The position numbers and the translations under genes are program-made. From the IMG/VR virus record IMGVR_UViG_3300031974_001077, positions 1 through 37,961 of that record: DNA of 37,961 nt; one strand, given 5' to 3'. This DNA is from a virus. The notes under the pieces are model-generated. The model did not search any database. It was not told the origin of the DNA and was given only the letters and a program-made list of their open reading frames with translations. Shown here piece after piece: positions 22,784 to 34,700 of this stretch. Every line of letters starts with the position of its first letter. Position 1 is the first letter of the stretch.

Positions 22784-25700
22784 ATGCCAGAAGATTCATT
22801 TACATCTCGCTTTTTAGCGGAACCTACTCCATCCACAGTTGAAGAGGTTCCATATTCCACTTGGTCACAAGATAATATTTTTGAAGACCCAATTGAAAGT
22901 TATTCAAAATATATGGATCACATACGAGAGCAGTATGTAGAGGCAGGAGAATACAATGTGGATATTGAAAAGAGTATCACACAAAATTTTTATGGTGAAT
23001 TAGTTCGTCAAAATTTAATTGATCCCAACAAGTTGGATGATTTTAAAACTGTTGACACAAAGATAAGAAAGTTTGAATTACCAGACTTTGAAGATCAAGT
23101 TGAGAACTTATATAAAGAAGACCTCACAAAAAAAGGCATTAGAAAAATACTCGATGAGGATGAAAGAAATTTGTTTAAAGGATATTTAGCGGATGTTCAA
23201 GCAGGAGAAGAAATTTCAGAAGAACAACAGAATATTGTAAAAGAAACTTATCGTAAAAAAAGGAACAAAATTTTAAAGCAACAGTTTGTTAGGGGCGAAA
23301 TAAATGCTGCGGTTCTTGAGGACGATGAAGGTAACTTTCAATTCTTTGGAGGACATATTCCCGAAGGGCAATCCTACATGGATGTTTTGAGAAATGCTCA
23401 AGCTCAAGGAACTGGAGTTAGAATATCTGATCTTCCTAATCTTGTTGCCGCTCAGAAAAAATTACCCGCTTTTAAAAACAAAACCCAAGCAGAGGTTATG
23501 CGGTTAACGGCTTTAGCGGGAGAGGTTCAGGCCCATCTTAAAAAAGATGAAGGATTAAAAAATAAATTAGCGGGTCTTTCCAGAGCTAGAGTAGAGGCAG
23601 AAGATGGTTTTTGGGATAATACAAAAGATGTAGCTGAGTCTGCTTTAGGTTTTATGTTCGACATCGGCACTGCTGTTTTCGGCAGCGATGAAGCTCAAGC
23701 AAATAGGAATGTCCAGTCAGCGATTAAAAGATATTCAAACAGCGTAGAAATTACAAAAGAAAGTCTCAAATCTGAACTAGCTACCTTAACAGGAGCTTCT
23801 GATAAAGATGTTGAACAAGTCATTGATCAACTCTCAATAGACCAAGCTGACTTTAAGTTTTACGAGGATGATTTAAAATTAAATCTAAGAGAAGGTATTT
23901 ATAAGCAACCTAAGATACATACCTCTCTATTACACCAACCTAAGTTACTTGATAGAGCTATAGCGGAAGCAGATTTAGACGACGAAGTCGCTGAAAGTTT
24001 ACGAGCATCCAGAGAAATTTTTGCCGCTGAAGATTATAGTAGAGTTAATAAACTCCTTCAGGAGGATGGAGATACTGCTGATGACTGGAATGAGTTCTAC
24101 CTTAATAACAAAAAAGAAGGAATAGAAGATCATAAAATATTAGAAAAATTTGCAGAAGAATATGATTTTAATGGGTTCGTTGATAAACTAGAGGGTATTG
24201 GTTATTCTCTGTATTCAGGGACTATAGGAACTGCGGCAACAATCATTGGGTCAATAACAGGGATAGATACTTTAAGAGAGTATGGTGTTGAAGTCATTAC
24301 TAATGAGCAGAAGAGAAGACAAGTAGGTGGAGTCTTCGGAGTTGAATATGGCTCGATGTATGATCTTGCAACGACTGCCGTGCCAATGGTTACAGACATG
24401 GCTGCCACTGTATTCCTATCAAAGTTTACAGCAGGTGTCGGGGGAGCAGTTTATGCAGGAGCTAAAGCAAGTTCAGTATCTGCTGTTAGGTCAATAGCTA
24501 ATAACTTTGTTAAGGGAAACTTGAAGCTTGTAGGTGGGGAAACATACAAAGACGTAGCGCAAAAACTATTTAAAGAGGGAGCGATTAAAAATTTAGATGA
24601 TGCTTATGGGATAGTTAAGAACTTTAATTCTGTAATGGCACAACGTATAGGAGCTGCTCCTGCTGTTTTTATTCCAGCAGCTAGTAGATCTGGTGCAAAT
24701 ACATATGCCGCCGTTAACACCTTGATGACGGAAAAACTTACGCAAGACCATAAGAATGCCGACGGTTCGTGGCAAGATGGTTGGAGTGAAGAGAGAGTTA
24801 AAAAGGAAGCCCATGAAAAAGGAATATCGGGGATGATATACGGAGGAGCGTTTACAGGATTACTTACAGCGGGTTTTGGTTTAGTGGGTAAAGGTGGATT
24901 TGAAACAGCTTTCCTCAGAAACGCTTCTTACAGGCAATTAAAAAATGTAGGGGAAAGACTTTTAAATAGAGAAATAGCTGACGTAGTTTTTGTTGAAAAC
25001 TTAAAGAAGAGTTTTAAAACTGCATTAGCAAAACAACAGTTAACAGGTCTATCTAAAATTACTCAGGGTGCTTTATCAGAGGGGGTAGAAGAAAGTATAG
25101 ATGAATTTGCTAACACACTTATTCAGGATATAATCACAAGTGAAGCCACTCCAATGGTGGATGTACTTAATCAAACCTTCCACGCCTTTTTCTTAGGTGG
25201 TGTTTTAGGTGGGGGTGGAGTCGCTGTAAATAGAGCCGCAAAAACAATTGCCCCAGACAGATTCTTAGACAAAAAAGCAGCCGCAGATTTTGAAAATGAA
25301 ATCTTGGAACAGTACCAAAGAGATGTTCAAGGTAATAAAGAATTAATAGAAGCAGGTGCGCCACTTACAGCTCAAGCGGCTGCTGAATACTTAAGCCGTT
25401 ATGCCCGTACTCAACCATCAGCCGAACAAGAGGCAGAAAAAATAATAGAGCCTTTTGTTGAAGATGAGGTCAACGAAGAATCTGAGATACTAAACAATGA
25501 TTTAAATAATATAGACAGAGACGAAGTAGAAAATGCTTTTAATGAAGAGCTTGAAAAATCTGAAAAAGGTAAAGATCCAGTTGACCCTGAAGTAGCTATC
25601 TCTGAAGACGCTCAACAAATCATAAAAGAAAATGGTCTTGATGTAGACGAGGCACTAGGAAAAATTTTAAAGCCTCACTACGCACCGTCTCCTAAAGAAG

Positions 25701-28700
25701 TTCAAGAAAGGTATACCGAAAAAGAAAAAGACATAAAGCAAAGACTGGAGACTTGGGAGGCTGTAAACAGAATAAAAGATCCAGAAAAACAACAAGAAAC
25801 TAAAATCGCTCTTAAGCAAGTAGGTTATAATATCTTAAATCCATCTCAAGCAAAAGCCGCTGTAAAAAAATTAAGGACTCAAACTGAAAGAGATTTAAAA
25901 GCTATTGAGCAAGCAGAAAAAGATGGCCTCACTGAAACCGATATGCACCTTGTTGAAACACTTGCTTCAGAAGGTGTTTCAAAATCTTTAGATCAAAGCA
26001 CTCTTAAAGAATTAGATGTTAAACCAAGCAAGAGTGATCCTGCTTTTATTAAAGTTCTTGAGAAAAAAGTTAAGCAGAGGATCAAGTCTAAGTATCCTAC
26101 TCGTCCTGTTAGATTACCAGAAGGTGGGTATGAAATACCAAGAGGTGAAGGCAAAAGCACTCTGAAAGTGAAGAGTAACGGTGTAGGTGTTTTTAACAAC
26201 GATCCTGAATCAATGATTGCTTTACTGCAATTAGGAGTTCCTGTTGAAGTAGACAGCGTAACGGAACAAACCAACCCATCTTTTAAGTGGGAGCAGAAGG
26301 GAAATAAATTTATACTCCGTGATGTCGTAGTCAGAGAGTCGGGTGGAATGATCTCCGCTACTACATCTAATAATGATGTCGCCGTTTTAGAGGAAGACTA
26401 CACTGATTTAATCAATGATGCGAAAAAGCTAAACGAATTAAATCAGATAGATAACCCAAATCTCGACGTTCAAATTAAGAGTCCTTTTGATAGAAGAAGG
26501 AAAGCTACGGTGAGGGATCTGATCGAAGTATCTAAAGATCCTTTAGAACTTAAAAAACTTTTAGCTAAGTCAAACACAAAAGTCGATGACTTAGATAAGC
26601 CCTTTTTTGATTCCGCTGTAACTTATCTTAGTGTTCAATTGCAACTAAGATTTAGAAATTATGCCGAAGCTTTAGGTAAAGGGCTTGCTGTTGATTTAAA
26701 CTTTACTGCCAATAGCGTTGCTTCGGATGTTGTAGAATATTTATACAAGCAACAACAAGCTAGAAAAGATTATCAAGTTAGATCTACTGTAGAGTCTATC
26801 GATACAGATCGAACCAACAAAGTAGATCTAAACGAAGACGTAGACAGAACAGAAATGTCTGAGGACACCTATGTTCCTGTAAGCTTTTCATCAGACCCAT
26901 CGTTAAGAGATCCTTCTGTTATTAGAGAATACTTAACACAGCAGCAAGATGCTGCCGCCGCTGCTTTGGAATCTGACCCTGAAATGACTCAAGCTCTTAG
27001 AGCCGCCATGACAGAGGCGGGTCATGGATATGCAAATCAACTTTCTGGAGAAGCTTTGTTTGCGGCGCACGTTTCAGAATTAGCTAGAACAGGAAACTTC
27101 AATAAACAGAAGAGTATTTATCAGTTTCACAGCAGACTAAAAGCAGGTGAATTTGATAAAGGAAAAGTTTTAAGTGATTCTTTATTCTTCTTAAATCTTT
27201 CTCACAAATTTAATAGAGCCGCAGACCAAAGTCCGACTACTAAAAAAGAAGCCGCTGCTAGAGTAAAAGAAAAATTAGAATCTATAACAGGTAAAAAGAT
27301 TCTGGAGCCAGAGGCTATTAATTTTTATACGCAAGTTAAGAAACAAATAAATAAGTTTCTTCAAAGGGGAGTCGCTGATAAGAGGTCTCGGAAAGCTATA
27401 GAGGCCGCTAATGACTCTCAAGTTGAAGAGCTAGGTCTTAGAGATGGATCTCCTGATCACGTTATCAAAGCTTTAGAAAAAATTGCTAAAGGTAAAAACA
27501 AAGTACAGGCTATCATTGCTAGAGTTCTGTTGCACAACAGAGCGTTGCTTAAAACAATAGACTTCACTCTTGAAAAATCCTCCGCTACTTATGCAGGAAA
27601 ATATTTTATTAACAATGAAGGTAAAGGCCATGTCGTAATTAACTTAAGTCGAACTGGCGGAAGAGGTATTGCTGACACATTACTCCATGAGTATATCCAT
27701 GCTTTCTCTTCAAGAATAACTCAGCTTGATCCAAGCCAAAGAACTACAGCAGAGAACAACGCTATCGCAAGACTCGAAGGTCTTTTGAAGATTGTTAGAA
27801 AACAAGCGGCTGCGGATAAAGCTCCCGCTAGTATTCAAGCAGGTCTTGCTAATGTAGATGAGTTTATCTCTTACTTCTTAACATCACCTAAGTTCCAAGG
27901 TTACATAAAGAGTATGACTCTGAAAGAGGGTCGTAGTTTCTTTGATAGAATCATCGACGCTATTGCTCGTTTATTCAGACAACCTACGAATGAAAGAGAA
28001 TACAATGCGGCATTGAGAGATGTTCTTGATATTACTAAACGTGGTATGCTTGTCAGGGAACCTGACTCAAGTGCAGGATTCAGGGATCAGGTTGCAGAGG
28101 GTATTGAGCAATCTCAAAAAGAAAGGGATGGGATCTCTAAGTTGCTTTCAATGGAAGCAGATATAAGAGATCTTGAAATGCTTGATGAGAAAGCAGCAGA
28201 GCTAGAAATATTTGTGGGGAACTATGTTCCTTCAGAGGTCGCTGTATTCTCAAACAATGATATACCTACCATCGCCCGATGGAATCCACAGACTCAAGCT
28301 ATTGAGTTTAACGGAAGAAGAGCTGCCGCCTTTTTAAATGAGGCGTTAACTAATAACGGAGGGTATCCGATAAACGAAGAACAGGTCATTGGTATTTTAA
28401 TCAATGAAGAACTTGCCCACGCCGCTTCATTCGCTTCGTTGAGTCAAGATAGTATTAACACAATCATCGATTCAATGGATGACGCTCAAGCAAAGATTGT
28501 CATTGAAGAGTATTATCCAGAAGACGAACAAGCGGATGCTTTGAAAAGACTTGAGAGTGACGACCCTCAAGTAGTTAAAAACCAAAAGTATATCCTTGCG
28601 GAAGAAATGATGCGTATGTTCTTCCAAAAGAAAACAAGAGGGACAACTTCTGAAGAAGTAGTTTCCTTCTTAATAGAATCACCTACCAATTTAGAAATAT

Positions 28701-31700
28701 TTAAACAGTATCTTAAGAATACTTTTTCTAGACTTAGTTACCATAAAGAAGCAAAACACATTTCTCCTGAAATGAGAAATGGCATCAAGCGTGTTTTGAA
28801 TGAGGTGCGCCGAATGGAAGCAGGGTACAGAACCAGAATGAACGGTATGTACTTTGACACTGCTAACCCTAACGCTACCGTCAATCAATTAATCGATCAG
28901 TTATCTAGAAATAAATCATTAGACTTTTTAGAAGAAGATGACATTGCTCCTGATTTAGAAACTAGAATAGGATCTACCGCTCTTATAACCGCTCCTCTTA
29001 GAGTAGACGAATTGAGAACTTTGTCGAAACAAGAAATGGTTAAGCGAGTAGACTCTGCTAAGTATATCCATTTGCAACAGGCTTTCGATGATATAGCGGA
29101 GGCTTATGGCTTAACAGTGGATACAAGAAGTCCATTAATAGGAGGCTACTTAGAACCAGTTGATAAAACAGACCCTGATTATGAAGGAAAAACGGAGGAA
29201 GAATTAAGGCAGTTAGCAACTTTATCTACTGAGGTTCCTGAAAGAGTTTTTGTTGAAGGAGCAACTGAAGAAGAGTTAAGAGAAATAGCATTACTAATTA
29301 AAGTTTTAGCTCCAGAAGTACAGCACTCTACTTTGATAGTGAAGTACCAAGATGAAGAAGCAGGAGCGCAAGAAATAGAAGTGCGCATAAAAACAAAGGG
29401 GGCTGAAAAAGCTAGAATGATGGCAGAGGATTGGTTGAAAGATAAGAATGCAGGAGGTTTTTCTTATGACCCCACAACCAGAGAGATAAACACTCTATTG
29501 CTTGAGCCTGAAGAAGAGGGCGATCCTACGGTTGACGAACAGCTAAATACATGGAATACTTTTGTAGATGAGCAAAAACAAAAAGGGAACATCTTCAAAA
29601 ACGCCCAATCAGAATCCACCTATGTCTCGACCCAATTTGTCGGAGGAAAGCTTGAGGACGTTCAAGCAGAGGTGCAAAGAATTAGGGATAAAGCACGTCA
29701 GCAAGACAACGCAGCCCTTCTTGAGGTTTCAGAGAGAACCCTCAAAAGAATAGATCAAGAGAAAGACGCTGAAAAAATACAGTCGAAAGCGAAAAAGATT
29801 TTAGAGAAAAGAACGCTTTCCCCCTTATCTTCAAAGACAATAGCTAAAGAAACGAAGGGTAAATCCTTTGAGACCATAAGAGACTTTGGTAAATTTTTAG
29901 ATGACCGTTTTGAATCCATTGAAGGCGTTCGTCAACTAAGTGAACAAGCTGATGAAGGGATTGATGATCGTGCCGCTAAAGCCGCCATTCCTTTAGTAGA
30001 TGATATCCTAACAGGATTGTCAGAGTCAGGTAGTGGTAAAGGGTGGTATGATGGAAGAGTTCAAGCGACTCTACATGAGTTAACTAAAGTATACCCTGAA
30101 CTCGCCGACAGCCCAAATGAGTTAGCGATCTTTGTTGGTATCCTTGCGACTACAAGCCAAGGACAAAAAGTGGTAGCTAACTTTAGATTTGCTTCACAAG
30201 TATACGAAGACTATAAAGCAACAGGCAAAATCCAAAGTGATTACACACAGATGGGTGAAGCTCAAGGGGCTATAAATGGAAACCTCAAATTCATGCAAGA
30301 CCTTATAGACAGGTTTCAAAAAGAAACTGGTTTAGGTAAGGATGAGTTTACGAAGTTCATGGATAGCGAAATTTTAGGAGGGGCACTTCGAGATATGTTT
30401 GGTAAGGCTCCAACTGGAGTAACTCTAAAAGAGACTGTCGTAGGAGCAAGGATGCTTGGCCCTAAGATAGGATCTTTCTTTAATAATCTAAGGCGTAGAT
30501 TTGATACCATAACTATGGACTTGTGGTACACAAGAACCATGCACCGTTACATCGGTAACTCTGTTTTGGAAAACGATGCCGAAGCAGTAGTCAATGCCAG
30601 AGAAAAATTTATTGACGCTCTTCGTGTTGCCGAAAGGAAATACGAATTAGATCCTGAAGAACTTGAGACCAAAGATTTTGAAGAAGTTTTCTCGGCAGCG
30701 AAACAAGTTTTTAGAGTTTGGGCTTCAGGTAAACACCCCGATGCAGGAGGCAAGACTTACAAAAGATATGCGGACGGTTATGAAATAGAAAAAGCAGCTA
30801 GAACAATTACGACTACTTCAGAAATGAAGAAGGCTCCAAAGAATAAATCACACTCTTTATTCTTTGAGAGGATTGTTAGAGAAGCTCAAAGCCAACTAAA
30901 AGATTTAGGTATAGATTTAAACGCCGCTGATATACAAGCAATCTTATGGTTCAGAGAAAAGAATCTATTTAAAGGATTAGGATTAGCAGATAGTGCCGCC
31001 GCACCTGCTGACTATCTTGATGCCGCTATGGTATTGAGAAGAGAGAAAGCACAAGAGGTCGCACCCGCACTTGAAACAAAAGTTGGTGGGGGAGTTACGG
31101 TGGATGACATGATATCTTCTGTTTTAAAAACTATTAGAAATATTGAATCTATACAAGAGAGATCACCTGTCCTTTACGATTTAATAGATCCTTCGGAGGC
31201 CAAAGAAGCGGCTCGATTGATAAGGCAGCAACTAGGTTTTGCTGATCCTAACGATGACGTAGATAAGGCGGCAAACTTTATTGAGGGCATAGATTTTTAT
31301 ATTGATTCACAAGAAAACCCTATAACCTCAGAAGGCTGGGAAGCCTTACTTGAAGCTTCAGGAATTCCATCCGAAATTTTACAAATGCCAGAAGAAATCA
31401 TTCCTGATTATCTCGCTGAAGGAATTTCAATAGACGAAGAACTAGATTCAGAACCTGTACCTCCTGCATTGGAGACCCGCTTTGGAGCAGGTAAGTTTCC
31501 TTCAGATCACAAAGGATTGAAAAATATAATTGAAGGGAAGAAAGTAGGTAATGCTACTGGTATTGGTAAAGGGATGGAAGGTAGTCGTGTTAACTTATCT
31601 CATACTAACATTACTCTAGGCAGATTAAGTAGAGATACTGAGGGCAAGAATTACGACGACAATTACCCTGTCGGAGTTATGCCTTACGCTTTAGAAATTG

Positions 31701-34700
31701 GTAATAGAAAGTTTAATGCTTTCAATGTCAGGTTAAAGGATTCAGATAATGTTAATCTCTCAAAATCTGTATACGAAAATTTCTTGAAGGGGGGTAACAA
31801 ATACAAGTTGTCTGAAGACATGACAATTGAACAACTACTCACCGCAGTAAACGTAAATAGAAATACACCTACTGCAAGAATAGGCGAGACAGATCTAAAA
31901 CTTATTAACCCCGATATAGTGGGCAAAGATATAATACCAAAAGGAACTATAATATATGCACAAGGAGCTAAAGGTGTAGTCGGAGGGCCAGCAGGTACAC
32001 TCGTTTCTTATAACAAGGATATAAAAGATGTTGCTGCTGAAGGAATTTATATTAATGACAGCACTCAAAAGTTTACTGATCAAATATTAAAAGGAGAGAA
32101 AACTGTTGAAACAAGAAACAAACCAACTCTTGATAGGTTCATTGGACAAAGAGTTGGCATAATTAGATCAGGTAGAGGTAAGTCAGTGGTCGTTGGATAT
32201 GCGACCATTGGAGATAGAATTGATTACCCAACAGAAAAATCTTTTAGAGCGGATGAGAAAAGGCACAAGGTTAAAAAGGGAAGTAAGTTTGATACTAAAG
32301 GAGTTAAGTATGGGTATGAATTACTTGATGTAACAGAAGAACCAAACCCTTACGGAGTTGTCGAAAGTAAATCAAGACAACACGCACTCATTGCTCATTC
32401 AATTGCTTACAATCCAGCTCAATCAAACTATATGTATCCAGTTTATGGAACTAAAGATGGGCCTGTATTTGAAGTGAACAAAGAATTTGTTGGTGCTGAT
32501 GAAGTAATAATGATCAGTGATTTAGGTAAACAAACCACGGATCAAGGAATCAACTTCATGCTCGTGGCTAGGGGTGCAAGGTTCAAGAATCTTACAGATC
32601 AACAAGTAAAAAGAAAAAGAAGTTCTAACCAAATTACAAAATTTATTAAAGGTAGAGCTACTCCTCTGGAAGCTCCACCTAAAGCCCCCGCACTTGAAAC
32701 ACAGTTCGGTGCTTCTTCGTACATACCTAAATCTATTGGTGAAGCAGACTTAGACTTCTCCGATATGTTTGAGTCGCTCGACATACCGATACTCGAATAC
32801 GGAACCTTTGAGCAACCATCAAGCACATTCAAGAAAGCTTTGGTAGGAAGCACGGACAGACAAGTCAGAAGATTTATTGAAGAGCGGGATGCCTTTGTTA
32901 GGACAACAAAAGGTATCGTTAAACAATTCAAAGATAAATTTGATAAAGACATTGAGAGAATAGAAAACAAAAAGAACGTAACAATTCCAAAGTCTATAAT
33001 TTCAAGAGCTACTGGATCTACGGTCGGGTCTCAGTTGTCACAAGATCAATTAGATGATGTCTCCGATAAGTTTGAAAAAGCGATCAAGGCCGCTCGGAAA
33101 ATAAATGATCAGGCTACTCGTGAAGCGGCTTTCATTTCGGCAGAAGAACAGCGTAGAAAAAACATAACCAACTACCGCCAGCAAAACAGAGATCGTTTGC
33201 TTGAGGACAGAGACAAAGCTCTTAAGGAATTGTCTGAACTTACCGATAACTCGCCTGATGTCGTTCAGCTTATTATAAATGCTCGTGCATTCATGGATGA
33301 GCTGTCTAAGAAGGGCAACGATTTGTTCAGCGATTACCTATCTGACTTCGACGTTCAAGCAACCTTCGACGGTAACTTAGGTATCTATATAACAAGAAGA
33401 TACCGTATGTTTGAAGACGATGCTTTTGGAGACAGAGTTTTAACAGGCACAGAGTATGAGTCTGTTAGAAATGCAGCTCTAAATTTCTTCAGCAAAGTTT
33501 ACTTCAACCAACAAGTTAAGTACTACATGACTGAAGAAGGTTATAGTAAAAAGGTTGCAAGAGAACTTGCTTCACAAGATCTCGATGATGCAAACGCAAT
33601 GACCGTTTCTCCGATGCAAACAATGATGGAGGATTTTGTTAACGGATATAAGAGTGGGGATATAACTGGGGGAGTGAAAACTTTTGTAGGCTCAAACCAA
33701 GAAGAGCAAATTGCTATTAGCAGTACTCAAAATATTTCAAAGCCATTAAAAGCTTATCTCAATCAAATAAAAAACAAACATGATGTCCCTGTAGAGTTAA
33801 GAAATCTGTTAGGTGAATATGGAGAAGAAGCGGGTATAGATAACATACTCATATCGATTGTATCTACTTCAAGTATGATGGCGAACCAAGCGATGCTTAA
33901 CAAGATGGCTCACTACGGGATGCAAGGAGACAATCCGTGGATGGTCGGGGCTACCGATATCTTAAATGAAAAAGAGGCCGCCGCCGCTGAAGGCAGACGG
34001 TCAAAGTATGAAGGATGGGTTCCTTTAAGAAAGTCTCAAGGGTCTATGGATTGGAATCCTGTTTCTGATATGTACGTCGAACAAGAAGTTTACGACGGCC
34101 TGAAAGAAATTTTTGAGAAACCAAGTCAAAAAGAAGCGGGTGCTTTTGGTAATCAAGTTTTCAGAGCAATGCAACAAGCGACTGGTCTTTCACTCGCCGC
34201 TAAGACATTAGGTTCTGTAGGTTTCTATGTCAGAAACATGGTGAGTAACGGACTGTACTTCGGCCCAATGCAGGGATACTACGGAGGTATAGGACTCGGT
34301 ATGAAAGAAGCAGGTGCAGTTCTCGGCGGGATATCCCACATCGATAGATTGAATGGGCCAGTAGGAGATTATGTTAAAGGGCTGAAGGAAGACTCCATGT
34401 TGGTTCGAGCCTACAGAGGTTCAAGAGCAACGATGGATGCTGAGTTAGAGTTTCTCGCTTCACAAAATGTTTGGGGGGATGAAGTTCAGGCTGAAGTAAT
34501 AAGAGAATTTGTTGAAGGAAAAGTTACTAAGAAAGGTATTGAATTAAAAATACAGGAGGTAGCTGAAGAGATTAAAAGACTAGCCCCTAAAGGAATCGAA
34601 AAGGCTCCAGAAAAAGTAGCAAGTAAAGTTAAAGGTTTAGCTGAGTTTGCCGCTAGATTAGCTAGTGCTTCTGATGCCTACTATAAGATAGGTTACTATC

